Source: CAXBNB01 sp040151475 (GTDB taxonomy: Bacteria; Bacteroidota; Bacteroidia; Cytophagales; Cyclobacteriaceae). From it: a stretch of 64,000 nt of DNA. The position numbers were made by a program, and so were the translations under genes. Location: assembly GCF_040151475.1 (NCBI RefSeq), contig NZ_JBDKWG010000149.1, positions 1 through 64,000 on the forward strand, written 5' to 3'. A model generated the notes under the pieces. That model had not been told where the DNA came from. It did no database searches and was given only the letters and a program-made list of their open reading frames with translations. Position 1 is the stretch's first letter. Every line of letters starts with the position of its first letter. This document shows positions 44,080 through 52,504 of the stretch, piece by piece.

Positions 44080-45422
44080 AACATTCCCTTATATACATCC
44101 AGAATTTTCTTTCTGAAAATAATGCTGTATTTGGCATTAACTAATTCTATTTCTGCTGTATTCTTACTATTGAGGCTTTCCAGATAGGTAAAGAAATCTG
44201 TATTCCCGTTTTCATAGCGGGTACTTACAAATTCATAAGATTGATTCAAAGCAATCAGGTTTTCCTGAGCTGCCTGGTAAGTACTCTGAGCGGCAACCAG
44301 ATCAAGGTAAACTTTTTGTAAGGTATTGGTAATAGCCAACTCTGATTGTTTCAAATCCAGCTCAGAGTTTAAGAGGTTGATTTTAGCTACCTGAGTCTGG
44401 TTTCTATTCTGCCAATTGCTGAAGATTGGAATGTATAATGAGAAATTCAAGGACTTAAACTTATTGAATGATAGCTGATCAAAAAAACCGGCATCACGTT
44501 CAAAGCTCCCACTTTCAGGATTCAATGCCCCATTCGATGAGTAGTTAGATCCTAAATTTCCTGAAGCTGAAATTACTGGCATATACCCCGCATGAGCAAT
44601 TTTCAATCCATAGGTAGAAGCTTGTAATCCTGCTCTTGCCCTTTTAATACTTGGTGAATATTCCACACTTTCCCGGATTACTTCTCCAAAAGTTTCTTCG
44701 CTCAAAAGCAATTCATCCTTTTGAAAAGCATAAGGGGCAATTTCATATTCTCCGGAAACTTCCATTCCAAGAGATTGTAAAAGCGACAACTGATCAGACT
44801 TTAACCTGTTGGTCAGTTTTACAAGGTTTAAATTTTCATTGGCCAACTGAGACTTAAAGTTATAAACCAGCTCCAAATTTCCTACACCTACTGACTCTCT
44901 TTTCTTCTCTCTTTCCAACTGTGCACTTAAAAGCTTAATCCTGTCATTGGATATTTTAATATTTTCTTTATCCAAGACCACATTTAGATAAAATTCTAAA
45001 ACAGATGCCCTAACTTCTATTTTCTGCTCCTCAATGCCATGTTCTAAAGCTTGAGTTTCAAACTTTCTTGCTTTCGCACTGTAATGATTCGCAAAGCCAT
45101 TGAATAAATTGACACTTGCATTGATACTGGGATTGGAAGAGTTGGTAGTTGCTGAAACTTGTCGTGCAGCATTTTGATCGAAGAAAGTGCCATTTCTGAA
45201 ACTGTAATTAACCCCCGCTCCTAAAGAGGGTAAAAAATTCATCATCGCCTGAAATTGATTTGATCTGGCAACCAAAGCATTATTTTGAACTCTTTTCAAA
45301 TCAATATTATTTTCCATAGCTATAGAAATGCAATCATCCAGGGTCAATACTTTTTGAGCATGTACAGTAAGCGTAAAAAGATAGCAACTCAGGGCACCAA
45401 ACAAAATTTTTATAAAACTCAT
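44076..45422 (-). CDS. TolC-family outer-membrane efflux protein
   Basis: Outer-membrane channel of a tripartite exporter. 448 residues: signal peptide (1-22, ending VHAQ), then two OEP repeats of long helices with coiled-coil periodicity, for example TLDDCISIAMENNIDLKRVQ and LEREKKRESVGVGNLELVYN. Last gene of the HlyD-ATPase-TolC operon, 47 bases downstream of the ATPase gene. No lipobox, unlike OprM-type proteins. Confidence 0.9.
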   Translation of the reverse strand: MSFIKILFGALSCYLFTLTVHAQKVLTLDDCISIAMENNIDLKRVQNNALVARSNQFQAMMNFLPSLGAGVNYSFRNGTFFDQNAARQVSATTNSSNPSINASVNLFNGFANHYSAKARKFETQALEHGIEEQKIEVRASVLEFYLNVVLDKENIKISNDRIKLLSAQLEREKKRESVGVGNLELVYNFKSQLANENLNLVKLTNRLKSDQLSLLQSLGMEVSGEYEIAPYAFQKDELLLSEETFGEVIRESVEYSPSIKRARAGLQASTYGLKIAHAGYMPVISASGNLGSNYSSNGALNPESGSFERDAGFFDQLSFNKFKSLNFSLYIPIFSNWQNRNQTQVAKINLLNSELDLKQSELAITNTLQKVYLDLVAAQSTYQAAQENLIALNQSYEFVSTRYENGNTDFFTYLESLNSKNTAEIELVNAKYSIIFRKKILDVYKGMF

Positions 45423-45469
45423 ATAAGTGTAAATCTATTTTAGCTATGATAATACATCCATAAATATTA

Positions 45470-46183
45470 TCAAACCAAAGCTTTGTCTTTAACATTCAGA
45501 CTTTCAGAAACAATCTGACCGTCAAACAAATGAATTACTCTATGAGCATATTCAGCATCCATAGGCGAATGCGTTACCATGATTACGGTTGTTCCATTTT
45601 CGTTAAGGTCAGTCAAAAGATTCATCACCTCCTGTCCGTTAGCGGAATCCAGATTACCAGTAGGCTCATCGGCCAATATCAACTTTGGCCTGGCAATCAC
45701 TGCTCTGGAAATAGCTACCCGCTGCTGCTGGCCACCAGAAAGCTGTTGAGGAAAATGATCTCTTCTATGCATAATTTTCATGTGCTCCAACACCTCTTCT
45801 ACCCTTTTCTTTCTTTCAGCAGAAGAATATTTTAAATAAATCAATGGCAGTTCTACGTTTTCGAAAACGGTCAATTCATCAATCAGATTAAAACTTTGAA
45901 ATACAAACCCTATGTTCTCTTTCCTTAAGTCTGCTCTTTTTCTTTCCGAATATCCTGATATTTCCTGATCAGTAAAATAAAATTTACCTTCAGAAGGATT
46001 GTCCAACAAGCCAATAATATTGAGTAAAGTAGATTTACCACATCCCGAGGGGCCCATAATGGCAACAAACTCCCCTTCTTTCACTTCCAGGTTGACACTG
46101 GCTAAAGCAGTAGTCTCAATTTCATCTGTGTAATAAAACTTTTTCAGGTCTATCGTTTTGATGAGTGTTTTCACATTTTCCAT
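45470..46183 (-). CDS. ABC transporter ATPase, MacB/LolD type
   Basis: 237 residues. Walker A GPSGCGKST (about 44-52), Q-loop FVFQSFNLIDELT, signature LSGGQQQR, Walker B LILADEPTGNLD and the switch His in MVTHS. Sequence and length fit the MacB/LolD/FtsE family, which energises exporters with FtsX-like permeases. No permease gene lies in this operon, so the ATPase must pair with a subunit encoded elsewhere. Between the adaptor and TolC genes. Confidence 0.93.
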   Translation of the reverse strand: MENVKTLIKTIDLKKFYYTDEIETTALASVNLEVKEGEFVAIMGPSGCGKSTLLNIIGLLDNPSEGKFYFTDQEISGYSERKRADLRKENIGFVFQSFNLIDELTVFENVELPLIYLKYSSAERKKRVEEVLEHMKIMHRRDHFPQQLSGGQQQRVAISRAVIARPKLILADEPTGNLDSANGQEVMNLLTDLNENGTTVIMVTHSPMDAEYAHRVIHLFDGQIVSESLNVKDKALV

Positions 46184-46224
46184 TTTTTCTTTTTTTATAT
46201 AAATTCTTTAATTGGGTAGAGTAC

Positions 46225-47475
46225 TTATTTGAATACCAAACGGTCTTTATCTTCATATCCATCGTAAGAAGAGACAATAACTTTCTCTCCAGGTTGCAGC
46301 CCTTCCACAACTTCGTAAAATCTTGGATTTTGTCTTCCCAGCCTGATGTTTCTCCTGATGGCAAACTCTCCTGAAGGATCAACTACAAATACATAATTGC
46401 CTCCGGTAGTTTGATAAAAACTACCTCGGGGAATCTGAATTGCTTCTATATTTTCACTTAACTGGAGTTTGATCTGAAGTGTCTGACCCCTGCGTATGCC
46501 CTTGGGTATGTCTGAATCAAACTTGAGATCTACAGAAAATAAACCATTGTTTACTTCAGGGTACACTTTATAAATAGTGAGGTCGTAACTGCCTCCGGCA
46601 AAATCAAATGTCCCTTTGAGTCCATCATAGATTCTTGATATATAATGTTCGTCTATAGAAGCACGCACCTTAAAGCCATTTAGGTCATCAATCTGGCCAA
46701 TATTCTGACCAGCTCCTATAGATTCACCCACTTCAACATTTATATATGAAATCCGACCGGAGATGGGAGCCTTAATGTATAAGTTGTCAAGGTTTGCCTT
46801 TATCATATCCAGATTATTCCTTGTCCTCTTCAAGGTAGCCTCGGTTTGAGCTATCTGCAATTTGCTGTTCTCTACATCAAATTTTTGAGACTCTATTTCT
46901 ATCTCACGGCTGGAAACCAATTTTTCATAGTTTCTTTTTATGGTCAAAAACTCCTGTTCTGAAATTACCTTTTCTTCTCGCAGTATTTTGCTGCGCTCGT
47001 AGTTGTCTTTAGCTTCTTCAATTTGAAAATTAAGATCAATCAATCTTCTCTTCATCTCAAAGTCATTTCTTTTGAGGGCCAACTTCGTATTTTCCAAATT
47101 ATTAACCAGAATAAAAGCCTGAGTTTCTTCACGAATAAAGCTCTGAACCAGGTTGTTGTTATTCAGCTTAATAATAGTATCTCCCTTCTCTACAAGAACT
47201 CCTCCTTCGAGAAATTTTTTGGCAACACTCCCCCCCTCTATAGCATCAAGCCGAATGGTTTTGATAGGCAAAACACTGCCATCCACAGGAATAAATTCCC
47301 TGAATTGTCCACGAATCACTTCTGATATATTGATTTTCTCAACCGACACGTTGAGTTTTGAGCCTTTTTCGGCAAATACAAAACTGTACAATATAAAAAC
47401 AACAAACAGACTGCCTAACACTAATGAAATCAGTCTGGCAGGAGTCCATATTTTCTTTTTAATCTTGCGATCCAT
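46225..47475 (-). CDS. Periplasmic adaptor (HlyD/MacA-like membrane fusion protein)
   Basis: Links an inner-membrane pump to TolC. 416 residues: one N-terminal membrane helix (about 12-34), a lipoyl/barrel-sandwich half-motif, a long coiled-coil hairpin (about 125-215), the returning half with IKAPISGRISYINVEVGE, and a beta-barrel domain. First gene of the operon, followed by the ATPase after 41 bases. A sigma-54-like promoter candidate lies just upstream. Confidence 0.9.
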   Translation of the reverse strand: MDRKIKKKIWTPARLISLVLGSLFVVFILYSFVFAEKGSKLNVSVEKINISEVIRGQFREFIPVDGSVLPIKTIRLDAIEGGSVAKKFLEGGVLVEKGDTIIKLNNNNLVQSFIREETQAFILVNNLENTKLALKRNDFEMKRRLIDLNFQIEEAKDNYERSKILREEKVISEQEFLTIKRNYEKLVSSREIEIESQKFDVENSKLQIAQTEATLKRTRNNLDMIKANLDNLYIKAPISGRISYINVEVGESIGAGQNIGQIDDLNGFKVRASIDEHYISRIYDGLKGTFDFAGGSYDLTIYKVYPEVNNGLFSVDLKFDSDIPKGIRRGQTLQIKLQLSENIEAIQIPRGSFYQTTGGNYVFVVDPSGEFAIRRNIRLGRQNPRFYEVVEGLQPGEKVIVSSYDGYEDKDRLVFK

Positions 47476-47508
47476 TCAATCAATACTTTTCAAGTTCGAC
47501 AAAGCCTT

Positions 47509-47524
47509 TTCAATAAGGATGCCA
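47509..47524 (-). promoter_or_regulatory. Sigma-54-like promoter candidate of the efflux operon
   Basis: The minus strand reads TGGCAT, five bases, TTGAA, compared with the consensus TGGCAC-N5-TTGCA: the GG and G positions 12 bases apart are kept, with two mismatches elsewhere. It ends about 34 bases before the adaptor ATG. No TAnnTTTG box was found in this leader. Confidence 0.35.
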
Positions 47525-47631
47525 TACATCTAAGTTACTGATAAACTGTTATTTAGTAATTAATATAAATGAATTAATGAAGGGTACATGTTCAGGTACG
47601 AAACAACAAGTGTTCACTATCGACCACTTCG

Positions 47632-47645
47632 TTTATCGTGATAAA
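47632..47645. promoter_or_regulatory. Palindrome, possible enhancer/operator site
   Basis: TTTATC (47632-47637) and GATAAA (47640-47645) are perfect inverted repeats around GT. The site lies about 110 bases upstream of the sigma-54-like element, a usual distance for an enhancer-binding protein. Function is inferred only from position and symmetry. Confidence 0.3.
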
Positions 47646-47687
47646 TGTAATGCAATAGTAAATTGAGAAAGCAGAAGGGTTAAAAAA

Positions 47688-47724
47688 GCACAAAAAAAGG
47701 GTTCAAGAACTCAACTTGAACCCC
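47688..47724 (-). terminator. Orphan terminator 1 (minus strand)
   Basis: On the minus strand GGGTTCAAG(T) pairs with (A)CTTGAACCC around GAGTT-type loop bases (stem 47699-47724) and is followed by a T-rich run. It resembles an intrinsic terminator, but no annotated minus-strand gene lies between it and the plus-strand operon on its right. Confidence 0.6.
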
Positions 47725-47799
47725 AAGGTCAAAAACTCAAAATAAAAAGGACTAATCAAATCTTAATCCACAACAACAAGACGAATATAAGGTTTAAAA

Positions 47800-47850
47800 A
47801 GAGAAAAAAAAACGATTGAGTATTTAATCTGGTTCAGATTTACATCAATC
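47800..47850 (-). terminator. Orphan terminator 2 (minus strand)
   Basis: Two coaxial stems: GATTGA (47814-47819) with TCAATC (47845-47850), and inside them AATCTG (47826-47831) with CAGATT (47835-47840) and a 3-base loop. On the minus strand the hairpin is followed by nine T residues, C, T, C and more T. Together with orphan terminator 1 it suggests a short minus-strand transcript that starts between about 47860 and 48060. Confidence 0.5.
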
Positions 47851-48075
47851 TAAGTATAATGCAAATTATGATATTAATTATTCAATTTGACAGATTGAAT
47901 ATCTTTCCAAAAAGGCATTGCCTATTCCCTACAGTCAAGCAAAATATTTCGATTGCGTCCGAGTTATAAGGTTAAAACATATCAGAATACAATTCGTTTT
48001 TGAAGAGCTCTTTTACAAGAGAATTCTGTATTTTAATATTCACCTGTTGGCTTTCTTACATAGCCAATTGTTTTA

Positions 48076-48083
48076 TACATTTG
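48076..48083 (+). promoter_or_regulatory. -7 box directly before the BatA-like gene
   Basis: TACATTTG matches TAnnTTTG and ends six bases before the ATG at 48090, so transcription would begin at or next to the start codon, giving a leaderless mRNA. No clear TTG at the standard distance (one at 48047-48049 is 26 bases away). Confidence 0.45.
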
Positions 48084-48089
48084 CCGCCA

Positions 48090-50090
48090 ATGAGCTTTCT
48101 TTATCCGACTTTTTTGTGGGGCCTGCTTGCGCTGGCCATACCTGTAATCATCCACCTGTTTAACTTCAGAAGAGCTAAGAAAATTTATTTTTCTAATGTC
48201 AGTTTTCTTGAAAATGTAAAAGAAAGCTCCAGTTCTAAACTAAAGGTAAAACACCTGCTGGTGTTGTTATGCAGGTTACTCGTCATAGCTTTTCTTGTTT
48301 TTGCCTTTGCTCAACCTTTCTTGCCAGGTAATGAAAAAGGGATGAATAGTTCTCTGGTAAAAATTTATCTGGATAATTCTCAAAGTACTTCCAATATTTC
48401 AGACAATGATTTGACAGGGCTCAACAATGGCATTTCTTTTTTGGAAAACATAATAGACCTTTATTCTAATGAAACAAAATTTCAGATCGTTACTAATGAT
48501 TTTGCTCCGTCTTCCATCAACCCAAAATCAAAAGAGAAAGCACTTGAACTTGCTACGGAGCTGGACTATTCCTACCTCATCAGGTCTAAAGCAGAAATTA
48601 TAAACAAAATCAATCCAGTTGAAAACCTTACCAAACAACAGGACATATACATCCTGTCTGATTTTCAGAAATCATCTTTTTCGGTAAATCAAACAATTCC
48701 CCGAGACTCTGTCAACAACTATAAAGTCATACCAGTACAATATACTGCTCACAATAATATTTTTGTTGACAGTATGTACCTCGAAAACCCCTTTTTGATT
48801 TCAAGTGAAGTGAATAAACTTCACTTGAAAGTGAAAAATATAGGAACTGATGATGCGAATGATATTATTCTGAAACTTTTTATTAATGAAGAGCAGAGTG
48901 CTTCGGCAAGTATTGATATTAGCCAAAATGCCAGTTCAGAAATTGTATTTGATCTGAACTTTGAATTAAAAGACCTTAACTATTGTAAAATCAGCTTTGA
49001 GGATTTCCCACTCACATTTGACAATGAATACTTTTTCACATTGAATTTGCTAAAGAAAATCACTATTTGTGAAATTCATTCTAATGAGGCAAAAGACTAC
49101 ATTGGACAAGTATATTCTGAAAACGAACTTTTCGACTACCACAGATTCGAAAATGGCTCTGTTGATTACAATACGGTTCAATTATCAGACATGCTGATTA
49201 TCAATCAATTGTCCAATATTGATAACAGCATTCTGAACATTGCCAATGATCTTACAAACAAGGGCAAGTCAGTATTGGTAATTCCAGCCAAAACACCGGA
49301 CAGTCTGAGTATTCAATCACTATTGGGACAAAAGGTAAAAACGCTGGAAAAAGGAGAAAAACTGGCATTAGAAAACCCTGATGTCACCAATCCATTTTTC
49401 GAAAACATCTTTACAGAAATAGACAACAAAACTGAAATGCCGGATGCCACCAATATCATCACCTGGTCACCTATAGGTATTGATCTTTTGAAAACAAAAA
49501 ACGGATTGCCCTTTTTGACCAAAATTCAAAAGAAGGGTTCTGTTTATATGTTGGCTACACCTCTGCAAGATGAGTTTACCAACTTCCATAAACATGCCTT
49601 ATTTGTGCCTGTATTGTACAGAATGGCAGCATTGAGTAGCAACAACTACACTCCTTTGAGCTACTCTATAGATGATCCAATAGTCACAATCAAAGTGGAT
49701 AGTATCAAAAATGACCAACTTTTTAAGCTGATCAGAGGTGAAGAAGAATACATACCCGAGCAACGTATATCAGGCAACAACCTGATCCTTGATATCCCTA
49801 AATACCTTCTGACTCCCGGATTTTATGACCTTCAATACAATGGTATCACGAAAAATGTATTGGCTTTCAATTATTCAAAAAGTGAATCTGACCCAACTCA
49901 ACTCTCTGTAGAAGAAATATCGAAAGCATTTGGCTCATTGAAAAATGTGGAAATAATGGAAAGTGCAGATGCCGACTCATTCAGCAAGGAAATGAAAGAA
50001 AGGTATCAAGGCATTAATTTATGGAAATATGCCTTAGTTTTGTCATTGATATTTTTATTAATAGAAACCCTCTTCTTAAGATTCTTATAA
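48090..50090 (+). CDS. BatA-type membrane protein (aerotolerance regulator N-terminal domain)
   Basis: A 666-residue protein starting MSFLYPTFLWGLLALAIPVI. The N-terminal BatA domain (1-80) has two membrane helices around HLFNFRRAKKIYFSNVSFL and LLCRLLVIAFLVFAFAQPFL. A large periplasmic part follows, and the protein ends in a C-terminal helix (about 642-662). A complete VWA metal site is not evident; only KIYLDNSQS near residue 92 resembles its first strand. I use the ATG at 48090 because an upstream ATG at 48000 lacks the family start. It is the first gene of a five-gene operon, and its stop overlaps the next start (TAATG). Function unknown. Confidence 0.8.
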   Translation: MSFLYPTFLWGLLALAIPVIIHLFNFRRAKKIYFSNVSFLENVKESSSSKLKVKHLLVLLCRLLVIAFLVFAFAQPFLPGNEKGMNSSLVKIYLDNSQSTSNISDNDLTGLNNGISFLENIIDLYSNETKFQIVTNDFAPSSINPKSKEKALELATELDYSYLIRSKAEIINKINPVENLTKQQDIYILSDFQKSSFSVNQTIPRDSVNNYKVIPVQYTAHNNIFVDSMYLENPFLISSEVNKLHLKVKNIGTDDANDIILKLFINEEQSASASIDISQNASSEIVFDLNFELKDLNYCKISFEDFPLTFDNEYFFTLNLLKKITICEIHSNEAKDYIGQVYSENELFDYHRFENGSVDYNTVQLSDMLIINQLSNIDNSILNIANDLTNKGKSVLVIPAKTPDSLSIQSLLGQKVKTLEKGEKLALENPDVTNPFFENIFTEIDNKTEMPDATNIITWSPIGIDLLKTKNGLPFLTKIQKKGSVYMLATPLQDEFTNFHKHALFVPVLYRMAALSSNNYTPLSYSIDDPIVTIKVDSIKNDQLFKLIRGEEEYIPEQRISGNNLILDIPKYLLTPGFYDLQYNGITKNVLAFNYSKSESDPTQLSVEEISKAFGSLKNVEIMESADADSFSKEMKERYQGINLWKYALVLSLIFLLIETLFLRFL

Positions 50091-51358
50091 TGGACATAGT
50101 CTTCAAGGAAGTTAGAATAATAGACTCCAAGTCCCCATTTCACAATACCATTCAAAATATTCACGTTAGGGATGGCAAAATTGACAAAATAGGCAATATC
50201 AATTTCCGGTCCGAAAAAATCATAGACTGCAAAGGAATGAAAATATCAAACGGGTGGTTTGATATGCGTGCTAATTTCAACGATCCCGGACTGGAACACA
50301 AAGAGGACATTCAATCGGGTTGTGAAGTAGCAGCCACCGGAGGATTTACCGGTATCGCTACGCTTCCCAATACAGAACCCGTCATTCAGACCAAAAGTCA
50401 TATAGAGTATATTAAATCGAGAAGTACCGCATATCTGCCGGATGTATATCCTATGGCTGCTCTCACGCTTGACTCCAAAGGTGAAGACCTGACCGAAATG
50501 ATCGATTTGCACCATGCGGGTGCTATTGCATTTACTGATGGTGAGATGCCAACATGGAACACAGACATTTTACTAAAATCACTTATTTACCTTCAAAAAA
50601 TCGACGGGCTTCTAATTAACAAACCCGAAGATCGCATGCTTACGCAGTTTGGAGATATGAATGAAGGTATTACCAGTACCATGCTGGGTATGAAAGGCAT
50701 GCCTGCTTTGGCAGAAGAACTCATGATCAAGCGAGATTTGGATATTCTGGAATATACCGGAGGCAAAATCCACTTCTCAAATATTTCAAGCAAAGGCGCA
50801 GTGTCTATTATCAGAAAAGCCAAAAAGAAAAATATGGCTGTAACTTGTGATGTCTCTATTCATCACCTGATTTATGACGATTCTTATTTGATGAAGTTCA
50901 ATACAAACTTCAAGTCCAACCCACCTTTCAGAAGGACAACAGATCGAAATGCACTAATCAAGGGAATAAATGATGACACTATTGATGTGATCGTTTCTTC
51001 TCATACGCCGCAAGACGAGGAAAACAAAAAACTGGAATTTGACAAAGCAGCCTTTGGTTTACTGGGATTGCAAACTTTCTACTCTCAATTGAACCGACTT
51101 ACCAAATCCATAGAACTGGACACATTGATTGATAAGATTACGTCAGTTCCAAGAGCGATCCTGAAAATCCCAACGAGCACGATACAGGAAAAGGAATCAG
51201 CCAACCTTACGTTATTCAGCGAAAAAGAAGAATGGGACTTCAATGAAAAATCCAACAAGTCCAAATCCACCAACTCTCCTTTGTACAATACGAGGCTGAA
51301 AGGAAAAGTAATGGCAGTGATCAACGGAGGAAAGTACTATATCGACCCTTCTATTTAA
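50090..51358 (+). CDS. Dihydroorotase-like protein lacking catalytic residues
   Basis: A 422-residue amidohydrolase-fold protein clearly related to type I dihydroorotases (ISNGWFDMRANFNDPG, AATGGFTGIATLPNTEP, PEDRMLTQFGD, SNPPFRRTTDRNAL). Aligned by eye with active enzymes, the HxH metal motif is Arg60/Asn62, the substrate Arg is Asn64, the next His is Lys178, the His of the HVS motif is Asn231, and the catalytic Asp of TDHAPH is Ser304. I therefore call it a pseudoenzyme, possibly an aspartate carbamoyltransferase partner like PyrX, or an unrelated structural role. Start ATG at 50090 overlaps the previous stop; the longer frame from 50021 is rejected. Followed by a DUF4199 gene after 3 bases. 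Confidence 0.85.
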   Translation: MDIVFKEVRIIDSKSPFHNTIQNIHVRDGKIDKIGNINFRSEKIIDCKGMKISNGWFDMRANFNDPGLEHKEDIQSGCEVAATGGFTGIATLPNTEPVIQTKSHIEYIKSRSTAYLPDVYPMAALTLDSKGEDLTEMIDLHHAGAIAFTDGEMPTWNTDILLKSLIYLQKIDGLLINKPEDRMLTQFGDMNEGITSTMLGMKGMPALAEELMIKRDLDILEYTGGKIHFSNISSKGAVSIIRKAKKKNMAVTCDVSIHHLIYDDSYLMKFNTNFKSNPPFRRTTDRNALIKGINDDTIDVIVSSHTPQDEENKKLEFDKAAFGLLGLQTFYSQLNRLTKSIELDTLIDKITSVPRAILKIPTSTIQEKESANLTLFSEKEEWDFNEKSNKSKSTNSPLYNTRLKGKVMAVINGGKYYIDPSI

Positions 51359-51361
51359 CCT

Positions 51362-51907
51362 ATGAAATTGAACGACCCATTAATTACCATTCCAGCCAAA
51401 TTCGGAGCATTTGGAGCCATAATGGTGGTGGTTATGTTTCTGGTGTTTTACCTCTCCGGATCCAATCCATTGATGGAAATGGGTATGTTTGACTTTTTTA
51501 TCATCCCTATTTTCCTCTTTTTTGGAATAAAAGAATACAAAGACAACTACAATCACCGCCTGCTCGAATTTTGGCAGGGCATGACAGCCGGATTTGTGGT
51601 ATATTTCACCCTTGCCTGCCTCACTTCTATTTTCATTTTTGCATTCCTGAATTTATCTGATCCTTCGATAATGGAAAACTATACAGCAGATCGTTTGTCC
51701 ATTTTGGAAGAGAAAAAAGAAGCAATAATTAAAGAAATGGGGGAGGCTACATTTATCGAATCTCAAAAAGAAGTTCAAAATATTACTATTGGTGATTTAA
51801 TATTCGATAATTTTCTCAAAAAAACCTTTGTTGGCTTGTTGCTCACCATCATGATAGCAGTAATCATGAAAAAGAAACCACCTGTGGAATCAAAAGGCAA
51901 AACTTAA
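51362..51907 (+). CDS. DUF4199 membrane protein (first copy)
   Basis: 181 residues with four predicted transmembrane helices (about 15-33, 42-60, 72-98 and 150-170). A charged loop (about 106-145) lies between helices three and four. This layout and the GAIMVVVMFLVFYL / LEFWQGMTAGFVVYF segments fit DUF4199, a family of unknown function found in Bacteroidota. Three bases after the dihydroorotase-like gene, so translation is probably coupled. Confidence 0.8.
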   Translation: MKLNDPLITIPAKFGAFGAIMVVVMFLVFYLSGSNPLMEMGMFDFFIIPIFLFFGIKEYKDNYNHRLLEFWQGMTAGFVVYFTLACLTSIFIFAFLNLSDPSIMENYTADRLSILEEKKEAIIKEMGEATFIESQKEVQNITIGDLIFDNFLKKTFVGLLLTIMIAVIMKKKPPVESKGKT

Positions 51908-51952
51908 CTATCAAAATTTTTTGATTAATTTAACCTACTAAATCAAAATATC

Positions 51953-52501
51953 ATGGAAGAAGAAAAAAAAGACCGTAACTCAGAAGCACTCAAAACAGGA
52001 GTGATACTTGGACTGCTCTCAATAATAATTTTGGTATTGGCTTATATCATTGATATTAGCTTTCTTGGTGATTGGAAACTTGGTATTGCTACCTCTGTGC
52101 TTTCACTTAGCTTGGTTAGTTATTTAGGAATCAAGTTTAGAAATGAAGAATCTGATGGTTTTATGGGATTCAAACCATCTTTTCTTTACAGTTTTGTTGC
52201 ATTTTTTGTGTCAAGTATCATTTCAGCAGCATTTCTCATTTTGCTGTATGAGGTGATAGACCCGGAAGCACCTAAAATACTGGCAGATCAGGCCATAGAG
52301 AACACGGAAAAAATGATGAGGGGTTTTGGTGCTCCTGAAGAGAAAATAGAAGAAACACTAGAGCAACTTGAAGGTCAGATGGCTCAAAGTTTCTCTGCTG
52401 TAGGCATCATGAAAAATAGTTGGGTGTATTTTATCTCTTCAGCTATACTGGCACTTATCACCGGAGCTATCATCAAAAAATCAAAGCCTGATTTCGAGTA
52501 A
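51953..52501 (+). CDS. DUF4199 membrane protein (second copy)
   Basis: 182 residues, again four membrane helices with a charged loop (about 105-145) before the last one. It has the same layout as its neighbour but low identity, so the pair looks like an old duplication that may form a heteromeric complex. Function unknown. 45 bases after the first copy and 3 bases before the glycosyltransferase. Confidence 0.8.
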   Translation: MEEEKKDRNSEALKTGVILGLLSIIILVLAYIIDISFLGDWKLGIATSVLSLSLVSYLGIKFRNEESDGFMGFKPSFLYSFVAFFVSSIISAAFLILLYEVIDPEAPKILADQAIENTEKMMRGFGAPEEKIEETLEQLEGQMAQSFSAVGIMKNSWVYFISSAILALITGAIIKKSKPDFE

Positions 52502-52504
52502 AGA

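Larger units (their letters stand above)
47476..48089. other. Intergenic region between divergent efflux and BatA operons
   Basis: No coding region is supported here. From left to right it holds a sigma-54-like promoter candidate for the efflux operon (47509-47524), a TTTATC-GT-GATAAA palindrome (47632-47645), two minus-strand terminator-like hairpins with no assigned gene upstream of them (47695-47724 and 47800-47850), and a -7 box directly before the BatA-like gene (48076-48083). Confidence 0.6.

Noticed and set aside
48000..48089. N-terminal extension of the BatA-like protein
   Set aside because: The BatA domain begins with the first membrane helix after the ATG at 48090; the extra 30 residues are not family-like and lie upstream of the predicted -7 box.
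50021..50089. N-terminal extension of the dihydroorotase-like protein
   Set aside because: It lies entirely within the preceding gene; the ATG at 50090 overlaps the previous stop and matches the usual start of the fold.
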